Part shown: positions 5,667-14,356 of the stretch, in pieces | Numbering within the stretch: the stretch's first letter is position 1 | How the letters are laid out: every line of letters begins with the position of its first letter | DNA from: CALOBA01 sp942491465 | Lineage (GTDB): Bacteria > Pseudomonadota > Gammaproteobacteria > Chromatiales > Chromatiaceae | Reading direction: 5' to 3' | NCBI GenBank assembly: GCA_942491465.1 | Contig: CALOBA010000017.1 | Coordinates: 1-64,000 of the forward strand | DNA: 64,000 nt | Made by a program: the position numbers and the translations under genes | Notes under the pieces: model-generated | The model's database searches: none | Seen by the model: the letters and a program-made list of their open reading frames with translations, nothing else | Told to the model about the DNA's origin: nothing

Positions 5667-8525
5667 GGCCGACGCCTGTCGCGGGTTCGCCGTCAGCAGC
5701 GCATGGATCTCCCGCGCCGGGGCGGAGACCTCCGGGGCCACCTGGCGCAGGTAGTCCGCCGAGCCCGCCGCTGCGGCGGCGAGGGCCTCGCGCAGCGGGC
5801 GCCAGCGCTCGCCGGCGGCGCCGGCGTCGAGCAGCCCCCGGGCCTCTGCTGCGCGGCCGTTGTGCACGGCCTCGCGGAACAGCGCCAATACGTCCTCCCA
5901 GATCGCCTCCAGCAGCGCGTCGTCGGCCTCGTCCACCAGGCGCCGGATCAGCGGCGCCGCGGCGGGCCAGTCGTCGAGGCGGGTGACGATGGTGGCGAGG
6001 GTGTGGAGCGGATACAGGTCGTTCGGGGCGAGTTCGACGGCCCGCTCCGCCATGGCTCGGGCCTCGGTCAGGTCGCCGTCGCGTTGGTAGAGGAGCCATG
6101 CCAGGGCGTTGTATCCGTCGCTTTCATTCCCGTCGATCTCGATGGCGCGACGGTAGGCCTGCTCGGCCTCGTCGTAGCGGGCGAGATGGTCCTGGAGCAA
6201 ACTGCCGAGGTTGTTCCATGGGTCGGCATTGTCCGGATCGATCTCGATGGCGCGGCGGTAGGCCTGCTCGGCCTCGTCGTAGCGGGCGAGAGGGTCCGCG
6301 AGCAGGATGCCGAGGTTGTTCCATGGCCAGGCAAAGCCCGGATCGATCTCGATAGCGCGGCGGTAGGCCTGCTCGGCCTCGTCGTAGCGGGCGAGATGGC
6401 CCGCGAGCAGGATGCCGAGGTTGTTCCATGGGGCCGCATATTCCGGATCGATCTCGATGGCGCGGCGGTAGGCCTGCTCGGCCTCGTCGTAGCGGGCGAG
6501 ATGGTCCGCGAGCAGATTGCCGAGGTTGTTCCATGGGTAGGCAAAGCCCGGATCGATCTCGATGGCGCGGCGGTAGGCCTGCTCGGCCTCGGAGGCACGC
6601 TTTAGATGCTCGTTAAGCACATAGGCCCGCAGAAACCAGGCCTCACCGGTGTCGATCCGCGACGCCTCCAGCGCCGCGACAACGGCCTCCGCATCCGCCG
6701 GCTTCGGCTCCCCGAGCAACAGCCAGGCCATCGCCGGCACATCCGGGTCGGACAGCCGCTCCGCCGCGGCGGCGGCGCCGTCGGTGTCTTTGCCATCGGC
6801 CATGTCGCCGTCGGCGATGGCGGTGAACAGCGGGGTCGGGTCGATGCCGAAGCGGCGGTGCAGTCGCTCATGTTCCTCGGTCAGCTGGCTGTCCAGGGCG
6901 CGCCAGCGCTCGGGGTCCATGGCGGCGGCGTCGGCGCCGATGGCGGCCTTCTCCGCCGCCGACAGCGACGGGCTGCCGAGCAGGCGCACCACGAAGGTCT
7001 CGCGGTCGACGTCGATGCCGCTCGCGGCCAGGGCGGCGCCGATGTGCTCGCGCGCCCGGGCCAGGGCGGCCATGCGCTCGGCGCGATTGGCCAGCGGGGC
7101 GTCCGCGCCGCGCAGGTCGAGCAGCTCGGCGAGCCGGCGGCGGGTCTCGCCGTTGTCCACCAGGCCGCGCAGGCCCTGGTTCTCCAGCGCCGAGCGCAGC
7201 GGGGCGTCGTCGACGCATTGGGCCAGGGCCAGGCTGTATTCGGCCTGGCGCTCGGCGTGGCGGCGCCCGGCGAGGCCGAGCTGGGTGCGGGCGCGGCTGC
7301 GCAGCTCGGCGGGGGTGTAGAAGACGCGCAGGAAGCGCACCAGCCAGCTCAGCCGGCGGCGCACCCGGCGGCTGGCGCGCATCAGGTACCAGATGTTGAA
7401 GAAGCGCTCGGCGATCTGGAACAGGGCGCGCTTGCCCTGAAAGGGCGCGGTCTTCTCCACCACGCCCTGGTCCTGCAGCCGCTTGAGCTGGGCCGAGGCC
7501 AGGTTGACCTCCCAGCCGAGCCGGTCGGCCAGGCCGCGGGCGGTGATGGGGTCCCAGTGCAGGGCCAGGGCGTCCACCAGGCGCTGGCCCTGCTCCGGCA
7601 GCTCCTCGAAGCGGGCCTTGTACAGGGGCGTTACCCGGTCGAGCAGGCCCTCGAGGTCGCTGCGCACGTCGCCGCCGTCGATGCCCTGGGCGAGCACGCC
7701 GTAGAGCAGCACGGCGGTGCGCGGGTTGCCGCCGGTGAGGGTGTGCAGGGTGCGGATGCGCGCCGGGTCGCGCTGCACCAGGTCGGCCACGGCGGGGGTG
7801 TTGCCGAGCTCGGCGAGGCGGGTCAGGGTGGCGCGCAGCTCGGCCTCGGTGAGGCCCTTGAGCTCGTCGATGCGGAAGAAGTCGTAGAAGGCGGCGTCGT
7901 AGCGGTAGCTGGCCTCGATGGCGGTGGCGGAGGCGGCGAACACCAGCAATTGGGGGCAGGACTGCAGGGTCTCGCGCAGGGCCCAGTCCTGGTCCTTGAG
8001 CCGGCCGAGGATCAGGTCGGCGTTGTCGAACAGCAGCAGCAGGCGCCGGCCGAGGGCGTCGCTCTGCGCCAGCAGGGCCGCGAGCACGGTCTCGGCGTCG
8101 GCATCGGCGAGGCCTTCGATGCGGGCGTCCAGGTGCTCGGTCTCGGCGTCGCGGCCGGCGCGCTCCAGGGCGTCGCCGAGGGCGTCCAGGCAGTTCAGCC
8201 AGAGGTCGCGCAGATTGGCGATGTTGTACTGCTCTTCGGGGAAGGTCAGCGCCAGCCAGTGGGCGGACAGCTGCGGGTCTTCGTCGACGGCGACGGCCAG
8301 GCGCCGCAGCAGGCTGGTCTTGCCCATGCCGCGCTGGCCGAGGATCAGCCGGTGTTGGCCGATGGCGCCGGGGCGCTCCCGGCGCAGGTCGGCGAGGATG
8401 CGCCCGAGCAGCGGCTGGCGGGCGACGAAGTAGCGCTTGAGCTCGTCGCGGCTGAGCAGGTCGGGGTTGTAGACGGCCACGCCGTGCAGGGCCGGGTCCA
8501 GCTCGGCGCGCAGCCGGGGGCTCAT
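5664..8525 (-). CDS. P-loop ATPase with C-terminal TPR-like repeats
   Basis: A 953-residue protein with a STAND/AAA-like NTPase at the front: Walker A GQRGMGKTS (63-71) and Walker B LLLLFDNAD (162-170). A winged-helix-like region and an arginine-rich segment near residue 400 follow. Residues about 637-810 hold five near-identical 35-residue units (NNLG-LL, ARYDEAEQAYRRAIEID) encoded by 105-bp direct repeats, ending in degenerate TPRs. The start codon overlaps the stop of the gene before it (ATGA), so the two ATPases are made together. The architecture is that of a sensor/scaffold ATPase. I cannot assign a pathway. The stop codon falls in the end of a small hairpin element, so the last residues may be recent. 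Confidence 0.8.
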   Translation of the reverse strand: MSPRLRAELDPALHGVAVYNPDLLSRDELKRYFVARQPLLGRILADLRRERPGAIGQHRLILGQRGMGKTSLLRRLAVAVDEDPQLSAHWLALTFPEEQYNIANLRDLWLNCLDALGDALERAGRDAETEHLDARIEGLADADAETVLAALLAQSDALGRRLLLLFDNADLILGRLKDQDWALRETLQSCPQLLVFAASATAIEASYRYDAAFYDFFRIDELKGLTEAELRATLTRLAELGNTPAVADLVQRDPARIRTLHTLTGGNPRTAVLLYGVLAQGIDGGDVRSDLEGLLDRVTPLYKARFEELPEQGQRLVDALALHWDPITARGLADRLGWEVNLASAQLKRLQDQGVVEKTAPFQGKRALFQIAERFFNIWYLMRASRRVRRRLSWLVRFLRVFYTPAELRSRARTQLGLAGRRHAERQAEYSLALAQCVDDAPLRSALENQGLRGLVDNGETRRRLAELLDLRGADAPLANRAERMAALARAREHIGAALAASGIDVDRETFVVRLLGSPSLSAAEKAAIGADAAAMDPERWRALDSQLTEEHERLHRRFGIDPTPLFTAIADGDMADGKDTDGAAAAAERLSDPDVPAMAWLLLGEPKPADAEAVVAALEASRIDTGEAWFLRAYVLNEHLKRASEAEQAYRRAIEIDPGFAYPWNNLGNLLADHLARYDEAEQAYRRAIEIDPEYAAPWNNLGILLAGHLARYDEAEQAYRRAIEIDPGFAWPWNNLGILLADPLARYDEAEQAYRRAIEIDPDNADPWNNLGSLLQDHLARYDEAEQAYRRAIEIDGNESDGYNALAWLLYQRDGDLTEARAMAERAVELAPNDLYPLHTLATIVTRLDDWPAAAPLIRRLVDEADDALLEAIWEDVLALFREAVHNGRAAEARGLLDAGAAGERWRPLREALAAAAAGSADYLRQVAPEVSAPAREIHALLTANPRQASA
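6130..6610 (-). repeat. Five 105-bp direct repeats inside the TPR region
   Basis: The landmark CGGTAGGCCTGCTCGGCCTC recurs at 6151, 6256, 6361, 6466 and 6571, exactly 105 bases apart. Each unit encodes one 35-residue TPR-like repeat. Units differ mainly in the residues at the helix junction (for example GFAYP, EYAAP, GFAWP, DNADP). Such similarity implies recent expansion by unequal recombination. Confidence 0.9.
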
Positions 8526-9694
8526 GGCGCCACCCGCTTGAGCCAGTAGCGGCGCAGCAGCTCCAGACGGAAGCGCCGCCGCCCGTCAACCTCCACCAGA
8601 TAGCCGTCGCTTTCCAGCACATCGAGCAGATAGCGCAGACGCTCCTCGCGCGGCTCCGGGTCGGCGATCTGCCCGGCCAGGGCCTGGGACAGGCCGTCGC
8701 GGCGGGCGCCGGCGGGGTCGCGGGCGCAGTGGTTGAGCAGCACCACGGCCTGGCCGGCCTCAGGGCTGCCCAGCTCGTCGTTCAGGCGCTGGCGCCAGTA
8801 GTCGAAATAGCCCTTGTGGGCAGGGGCGAGCAGGTCGTCGAAAACCGCCTCCACCAGGGCCGGGGAGGCGGTCGCGCCGGCGTCGATGCGATCGTGCAGC
8901 GCGGCGAAGACGATCTGCAGATAGTAGGGCACGGGCCAGCCGAGGGCGTCGATGACGGCCCGGCGCGCCGGCGCGTCGAGGGCGATGCCGACGCTCTCGG
9001 CCTGGGCGCGCAGAAAGGCATCGGCGGTGGCGGCGTCGAAGGCGCCCAGCGGCGTCGGCACCAGGTCGTTGACGGTGTCGCCGATGCCGTGGCGGGCGGC
9101 GACGGTGTCCAGGCCGATGGAGCCGGCCAGGATCCAGTGGATCTCGGCGTGATGGCGCTGGCGCAGGTCGCGCCACCAGTACAGGAAGCCGCGCACCCGC
9201 GCCAGCCCGTCGGGTTGCTTGAGCAGCCCGAGCAGGAACACCGGCACCTCGTCCACGGCGATCAGCCAGCGCCCGTCCAGCTCGCCGATGGCGCGGGCCA
9301 GGGCCTCGCCGAGGCTGCGCCAGTCCGGCGCCTCCCCGGGGGCCAGCTCGATGCCGAGGGGACCGAGCTTGATGGCATTAAGACCCGGCAGCAGGCGCTT
9401 GAGGCTGGCTTGGACGGTCTGGGCGGCGCTCGGTCGGGCGCTGGCCAGGGCCTTCGCCAGCTCGCGCACGCAGGCCAGCTCATCGGGGCAGGCGGCGAAG
9501 CTCAGCGCGAAGGCGCCGAAGCCCTGCTCCGCGGCCTCGGCGCACAGGGCGCGCATCAGCGAGGTCTTGTCGATGCGCCGGGGTGCGAGCAGCAGCAGGC
9601 TGTCGCTGTCGAGCCGGCGCCACATGGCGCGGCGCTCGACCTCGCGGTCGAAGAAGTCTTCGCCCTCGACGGGGCTGCCGATGACGGTGCGCAT
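8522..9694 (-). CDS. P-loop ATPase-like protein with altered Walker A
   Basis: A 390-residue protein of the bacterial ATPase group that usually reads GPRRIGKTSLM at the P-loop. Here residues 37-45 read APRRIDKTS, with Asp in place of the conserved glycine before Lys-Thr. A Walker B-like WLIAVDEV (143-150) and a C-terminal winged-helix region follow (LLDVLESDGYLVEV). Loss of that glycine often weakens nucleotide binding, so this partner may be regulatory. It lies first in a two-gene operon with the TPR ATPase, sharing ATGA. No toxin or nuclease domain is visible. Function unknown; a regulatory or defence role is only inference. Confidence 0.75.
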   Translation of the reverse strand: MRTVIGSPVEGEDFFDREVERRAMWRRLDSDSLLLLAPRRIDKTSLMRALCAEAAEQGFGAFALSFAACPDELACVRELAKALASARPSAAQTVQASLKRLLPGLNAIKLGPLGIELAPGEAPDWRSLGEALARAIGELDGRWLIAVDEVPVFLLGLLKQPDGLARVRGFLYWWRDLRQRHHAEIHWILAGSIGLDTVAARHGIGDTVNDLVPTPLGAFDAATADAFLRAQAESVGIALDAPARRAVIDALGWPVPYYLQIVFAALHDRIDAGATASPALVEAVFDDLLAPAHKGYFDYWRQRLNDELGSPEAGQAVVLLNHCARDPAGARRDGLSQALAGQIADPEPREERLRYLLDVLESDGYLVEVDGRRRFRLELLRRYWLKRVAP

Positions 9695-9785
9695 GGCGGG
9701 AACCTTCCACAGCAGAATTGTTGTACAGCAATTCTAGTGTGAAACAATCGTGCTCGAACGGCCTTCAGAGTATCCCCCGCCGGGC

Positions 9786-10260
9786 TCACTGCACCGGCGA
9801 TACGAACCCCGCCGGCTTCAGGGCCAGCACCGACGTCTTCGCCCCATAGAGCAGGTCCTCCGCCGTGGTGCCGATGAACAGTCCGGGCTCGCGGGGTCGG
9901 CTCAGCGTGGCGAGCGCCAGCGTCGCCCTTTGCCGGCTCGTATTCCATCCAGACCGGGCAGGGGCACTTGCGCAGCAGATGCATGTCGGTGCTGGCGAAG
10001 ATGCTGGGCGCATCGGGGCGGCCGCGCACGGGCTTGAGCAGCAGGTCGTGTCCGTCGCGCTGCACGGTGCGGATGACCTCGATGAAGGGGGTGCCGATGG
10101 CGACGCGGAACATCGGCTGCCGGCCGGGCACATGGGCCTCGGCCAGGTGGGTCAGGGCGGCAAGGCGCTGCTCGCACTGCTGCACGTCGTCGGCAAGCCC
10201 GAAGCGCTGGAACAAAGGGGCGCTGAGGTTCGACGTTGCATTGCAATCCACCTCCGGCAA
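9786..10260 (-). pseudogene. UspA-family (universal stress) gene, frameshifted
   Basis: Read leftward, one frame gives a Usp body (GHDLLLKPVRG, IFASTDMHLLRKCPCPVWM). A different frame after about 9925 gives the typical Usp ending: REPGLFIGTTAEDLLYG, then SVLALKPAGFVSPV and a stop at 9786. The two halves belong to one Usp domain joined in different frames, with the N-terminal domain missing. The region 9695-9785 upstream of the ATPase operon shows no other gene. Confidence 0.75.
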
Positions 10261-10352
10261 CGCTGATGAGCGTCTGCGGATGCTCTGCGCCGAGCACGCG
10301 CCCGTTGGCGTCCAGCGCGCGGCGGAAGAGGGGCTCGGCCTCGGCGTAGTCT
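10258..10352 (-). pseudogene. Kinesin-light-chain-type TPR fragment
   Basis: A minus-strand frame reads DYAEAEPLFRRALDANGRVL, then GAEHPQTLIS. This is the signature of KLC-type TPR repeats (YAEAEPLF-RAL--NE-VLG-EHP-T). A stop codon precedes it and the Usp remnant follows in another frame. Only one repeat is left of a larger TPR protein. Confidence 0.65.
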
Positions 10353-10430
10353 TATTTCGGGGCCCGAGGTTTGGTTTGCCACGCGCTCGCTTCCATATCT
10401 GCCGGGCACCCGAAAATTGAGCAGATAACG

Positions 10431-11240
10431 ATGACGACGAGACCTATGCAGAACACGCCGCCGAAGAACCCGGTCATCCGGCAACGGATCAGCGCCCGGA
10501 CGATCGGCATTCATCGCAGCGCGCTGCCGTGCGAACTGCGCGCGCTGACCGGCCGAGCAGGGGCGACCGGTGCCTACTTGCGCAAGCGCCAGATCCCCGA
10601 GCAGGTGCGGATCGCGGGAGCCGATAAGACGATCCAGGTGCTCTCGCGCGACGAGGCCTGGGCGCTCGCGGACAGGGCCGGTCTGGCGCTCGAATCGAGC
10701 CTGCTTTCGGGCACCGCTGGCCGGGTAGCAGGCTTCTTTTCGGCGACGGGGCAAGGCATCTACGCCGACTATGGACGGCCGACGTTGGACTTCTCCGGCT
10801 TCTTTGTCGATCAGCTGAATCGCATGGCGGGGGACGCCGCCGGACGGGCCGCCGGCGTACTCCAGTTCGGGCCGGTCTTGATCGCGTTGGACACCGCCGG
10901 CGCGGCCGGTCTAACCGCGCTCGGCCACTGGGCTCGAGGTGCCGACATGACCGACCGCGTGGTCGTGGCCGACGTTGCATCCACCGGGGCCTACGAGGGC
11001 GGCTCGGCCTGGGCAAGCGCTAAGCTCGGCGTTGCGGCCGGCGTCAAGGCCATGGGCGTGACCGCTGCGTTGAGCGTTTCCGGTGCGCCAGCCATGTCCA
11101 TCCTGGTGGGGGTTGCCGTTGGCGCCGGGGTGGCCATCGCCGCCAAGCGATTGGTCAACGGCCTGAAGAACATCGTCGTCGACGCCGCCAGCTCGACAGC
11201 CGACTCGGCCGCTCCATACGGATTCGCCCATGGCCCGTAA
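10431..11240 (+). CDS. Hypothetical protein with glycine/alanine-rich hydrophobic C-terminus
   Basis: A 269-residue protein from the ATG at 10431 (MTTRPMQNTPPKNPV); an earlier start is possible but poor. The N-terminal half is basic and polar. From about residue 130 the sequence turns hydrophobic and small-residue rich (VLQFGPVLIALDTAGAAGLT, SILVGVAVGAGVAIAAKRL), with glycine-zipper-like spacing that suggests membrane insertion or helix packing. No signal peptide and no family that I recognise. It stands alone between pseudogene debris and a hairpin element inserted 22 bases after its stop. A pore-forming or toxin role would be speculation. Confidence 0.55.
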   Translation: MTTRPMQNTPPKNPVIRQRISARTIGIHRSALPCELRALTGRAGATGAYLRKRQIPEQVRIAGADKTIQVLSRDEAWALADRAGLALESSLLSGTAGRVAGFFSATGQGIYADYGRPTLDFSGFFVDQLNRMAGDAAGRAAGVLQFGPVLIALDTAGAAGLTALGHWARGADMTDRVVVADVASTGAYEGGSAWASAKLGVAAGVKAMGVTAALSVSGAPAMSILVGVAVGAGVAIAAKRLVNGLKNIVVDAASSTADSAAPYGFAHGP

Positions 11241-11262
11241 CATAAGAGGAAAAATCGGGGGC

Positions 11263-11424
11263 TAAGGCGATTTCTGTCAACTTTCATACCATCTGACTTG
11301 TCTTGACGCCCGCCTTCGGCGTCGGGCTGGCGGTTACATAGCTAGCTATGCTCCCGCCAGCCCTCCTTGAAGGCGAACGTCAATCCTGCGTCATCTGGTA
11401 TGAAAGTTTCCGGCAATCGCCTAA
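11263..11424 (+). mobile_element. 162-bp hairpin element family, copy 2 (complete)
   Basis: Full-length copy with ends TAAGGCGATTTCTGTCAACT and its imperfect inverse (GGAAACTTTCATACCAGATG read from the other end). A 26-base nested remnant, TAAGGCGATTTCTGTCAATC then GCCTAA, continues to 11447. That remnant supplies the TAG stop codon of the convergent gene at 11444. The internal part can fold (CGCCCGCCTTCGGCGTCGGG, GCTAGC-type dyad). Confidence 0.85.
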
Positions 11425-11443
11425 GGCGATTTCTGTCAATCGC

Positions 11444-13018
11444 CTAAAGCCGCAGCAGTCGAATCCGCCGCCCGCCGGGACTGCTTTGCTCGCGCTCTGC
11501 GATCCGCTCGGCCAGCGGCGGTTGCCCGCTGCGTCGATCGAAGATCACCAACCAGCCGCTGTCCAGACCGAGACCGGCCAGATAGCCGTCGAGCTGCACC
11601 AGCCCCTCGGCCAGCGGGTCCGGTTTGCCGTCACGCCAGACCTTGAGTTCGATACCCATGGTCAGGTCCCGGTAGCGCAGGCACAGGTCCATGCGCCCGC
11701 GCTGAATGGCGTATTCGCGCTCCAGCGTGCCTTCGGCGTTGACTACGCGCTGCAGAAAGGCCATCAGCACCAGGTGCGGGGCGATCTCGTGGTACGGCGC
11801 GCTGGCCAGCAGCGGCTCGCCATGTTGGCGCCAAAACTCGAGAAAGGCGCCGAGGAGTCGGTCCGGGTTCAGGCTGGCGTCGGCGTTGAGCCAGGTGGGG
11901 CTGATCTGGGGCAGCGAATCCTGCGGGCCGCCGGCCAAGGCCCGCGGCAAGACCTCGCGATAGATCGGATTGGCCACCACCAGCCCGCCGCCGTTGGCGC
12001 GGCGCAGCAGCCCTAGGTCGACCAGATATTGCCGGTCGTCCTCCGGCACTTCGCCCAGCGCGGTGCCGGCCAGCATCGGCTCGATGACCCGGCGCACCCG
12101 CGCCTCGCGCAGCTTGTCCGCCAGCTGGTCCAGGTGGGTGACGCGGCGCAGGATCAGGTTCTCCTTGGCCTGATCGATCAACTCGATGCCGACCGGATGG
12201 CTGCGGTCGCGCCCCGCGGGCATCCGAAAACAGCTCTCGTAGGCCAGGGCGTTGACCAGCCAGGGTTGGCCTTGGGTCAATGCCCAGACCCGCTCCAGTG
12301 CCTGCGCGGTGAACGCCTGCCCGGTCTCGGCGGTATGCTCGCCGAGCAGCGTCACCACGTCGGTCTGATCGAAATCCCCCAGACGCAGCGACTCGGCCTT
12401 GATGTTGAAGGCGCTGCCGCCGGTGATCACCGCGCCCTCGGTGCTGGAATGGATGCGGTAGTCGCGCAAGTCGCGGACCCCGCACAGGATGATCGTGTGC
12501 GGGAAGTGATGCGGGCGCTGCGTATAGCCGGCCCGGAGCTGGCGCAGCAGCGAGATCAGGGTGTCGCCCACCAGGGCGTCCACCTCGTCGAGCAACAGGA
12601 CGACGGGGCGGGGCGCTGCCGCGCACCAACGGTTGAGAAATTCGCCAACCACCGTCCCGCCGCTGGAGCCTTGAATCACCTGCCTTGCCAGTTCGGTGGC
12701 TTGCGCATCGCCCAACTGGTCGCGCGCGCCGCGTGCCATCTGCTCCACCACGGCCCCCATGCCCGCATCGACCTGTTCGCGATAGGCTTGCGCGACCTCG
12801 ATGTTGGCATACAGTGCCCGGTAGCGTCCCTGTCGGTTCAGATGCTCCGCGAGCGCCAGCAGGCAGGTGGTCTTGCCGGTCTGGCGCGGGGCATGCAGCA
12901 GGAAGTACTTCTCCTGCTCGATGAGGCCGAGCACTTCCCCCAGATCCCAACGTTGCAGGGGCGCCAGGCGATAGTGCTTTTCAGGCCTGACCGGCCCCTC
13001 GGTGGTGAAGAATCGCAT
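11444..13018 (-). CDS. AAA-type ATPase with C-terminal PD-(D/E)XK nuclease-like domain
   Basis: A 524-residue protein. The N-terminal P-loop domain has Walker A APRQTGKTT (43-51) and Walker B PVVLLLDEVD (138-147). The last 110 residues show RMDLCLRY, then IELKVWRDG and LVQLDGYL, which follow the D-x(n)-ExK-x(n)-Q arrangement of PD-(D/E)XK nuclease folds in AAA_34/DUF1703-type proteins. The start at 13018 has GGAG 8 bases upstream. The family is common in phototrophic and cyanobacterial genomes, usually as an orphan gene; its substrate is not known. The TAG stop lies in the terminus of a nested hairpin-element remnant, so the last residues may be truncated or extended. Confidence 0.75.
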   Translation of the reverse strand: MRFFTTEGPVRPEKHYRLAPLQRWDLGEVLGLIEQEKYFLLHAPRQTGKTTCLLALAEHLNRQGRYRALYANIEVAQAYREQVDAGMGAVVEQMARGARDQLGDAQATELARQVIQGSSGGTVVGEFLNRWCAAAPRPVVLLLDEVDALVGDTLISLLRQLRAGYTQRPHHFPHTIILCGVRDLRDYRIHSSTEGAVITGGSAFNIKAESLRLGDFDQTDVVTLLGEHTAETGQAFTAQALERVWALTQGQPWLVNALAYESCFRMPAGRDRSHPVGIELIDQAKENLILRRVTHLDQLADKLREARVRRVIEPMLAGTALGEVPEDDRQYLVDLGLLRRANGGGLVVANPIYREVLPRALAGGPQDSLPQISPTWLNADASLNPDRLLGAFLEFWRQHGEPLLASAPYHEIAPHLVLMAFLQRVVNAEGTLEREYAIQRGRMDLCLRYRDLTMGIELKVWRDGKPDPLAEGLVQLDGYLAGLGLDSGWLVIFDRRSGQPPLAERIAEREQSSPGGRRIRLLRL

Positions 13019-13174
13019 TGGCTTGCTCCGTGGGTCTGCGGCCAGCGGCACGGTGAAAGCCTCCATTGTAGGCCGGGCCGAGCGGCAAGGCCCACCGCAA
13101 CGCCTCGGTCACTTGCCAAGACAGCCCGATGTCCGCGATCCTGGCGACCTTGCCGCCATCCCCGGAGACCCCCA

Positions 13175-14356
13175 TTGCCCGCCTTCGACCCGCTTGACCA
13201 CGACCGATCGCTAGATGCCTACGCGCGCATGCGCGCCGAACCGGGCCTGTTTCGGCTCGGCAAGGGCGACCGATCGCTGTGGCTCGCGACCCGCCACGAG
13301 GACGTGCTGGCCCTGTTCAAGGACAAGCAGCGCTTCGCCCGCGACGTGCGCCGGGTGGGCATGCAGCGCGGTCGCGACCCGCTCAACCGCCTGATCCACA
13401 ACCACCTGCTGAATCAGGACCCGCCGGCCCACACGCGGCTGCGGCGCCTGGTGGGCGCGGCCTTCCTGCCGGAGATGATCGAGGCCCAGCGCGGGGCCAT
13501 CGAAGGGGTCTGCGAGGGCCTGCTCGACGAGCTTGCCCCGCGCGGCGAGATGGACCTGATCGGCGACTTCTCCTTCGTGCTGCCCATCACCGTCATCGGC
13601 AACATGCTCGGCATCCCGGCCGCGGACCACGGGCGGCTGCGCGCCTGGTCGCGGGCCTTTGTCACCTCCATGCGCCAGATACACCGCGCCGAGGACGCGG
13701 CAGCCATCGCCGCCTTCCTGCGCTATCTGCGCCAGACCTTCGCCGAGCGGCGCGAGCGCCCCGGCGACGACCTGCTCAGCCGCCTGCTTCAGATCGAGGA
13801 CGCCGGCGAGCGCCTGAGCGAGGACGAGCTCTACAGCATGGTCATGCTGCTCATCGTCGCCGGCCACGAGACGGTGATGAACGCGCTGGGCAACGCGGTG
13901 GTGACGCTGCTTGACCGCCCCGAGGCGCTGGCCGCGCTCCGCGACGGCGATGCGGCCGTCGCCCCGGCGGTGGAGGAGCTGTTGCGCTTCGACGGGCCGG
14001 TGGACCGCACCGGCGCGCGCTGGGTGCTGGCGGACATGGCATTCGGCGGTCAACGCCTGCGCCGCGGCGAGGGCGTGATCCCGGTCACCTCCTCGGCCAA
14101 CCGCGACGCGGCGGTGTTCGCGCGCCCCGATGAGTTGCTGCTCGGGCGCGACCCCAATCCGCATCTCGCCTTCGGCCAGGGCATCCACTTCTGCGTCGGG
14201 GCGCGGCTGGCGCGCGTCGAGATGGGCATCGCGCTGCCGGCCCTGCTGCGCCGGCTGCCCAACCTGCGCCTCGGCCTGGAGCGCCAATCCCTCAAGCGCA
14301 TGCGCGGCGACGTGGTGCGTCGCTACGCCCAACTGCCGGTGCGCTGGGATGTCTGA
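13175..14356 (+). CDS. Cytochrome P450
   Basis: A 393-residue soluble P450. The haem-binding loop HLAFGQGIHFCVG carries the thiolate ligand at about Cys340, the I-helix has AGHET (229-233), and the K-helix ExxR is seen as EELLR. A TTG start at 13175 was chosen: GGAGA lies 6 bases upstream, and the protein then starts PAFDPLDHD, as bacterial P450s often do. No ATG in the frame gives a full domain. No ferredoxin or reductase gene is adjacent. Its stop overlaps the ATG of a GNAT gene, followed by a sulfotransferase, which suggests oxidation, acylation and sulfation of one small molecule. Substrate unknown. Confidence 0.88.
   Translation: MPAFDPLDHDRSLDAYARMRAEPGLFRLGKGDRSLWLATRHEDVLALFKDKQRFARDVRRVGMQRGRDPLNRLIHNHLLNQDPPAHTRLRRLVGAAFLPEMIEAQRGAIEGVCEGLLDELAPRGEMDLIGDFSFVLPITVIGNMLGIPAADHGRLRAWSRAFVTSMRQIHRAEDAAAIAAFLRYLRQTFAERRERPGDDLLSRLLQIEDAGERLSEDELYSMVMLLIVAGHETVMNALGNAVVTLLDRPEALAALRDGDAAVAPAVEELLRFDGPVDRTGARWVLADMAFGGQRLRRGEGVIPVTSSANRDAAVFARPDELLLGRDPNPHLAFGQGIHFCVGARLARVEMGIALPALLRRLPNLRLGLERQSLKRMRGDVVRRYAQLPVRWDV

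Noticed and set aside
6130..6610. 105-bp direct repeats as a CRISPR array
   Set aside because: They encode TPR-like units in frame inside a gene and have no spacers.
6606..8549. Long plus-strand frame opposite the TPR ATPase
   Set aside because: Low-complexity Gly/Ala/Arg/Gln translation typical of antisense shadows; the minus-strand gene has clear motifs.
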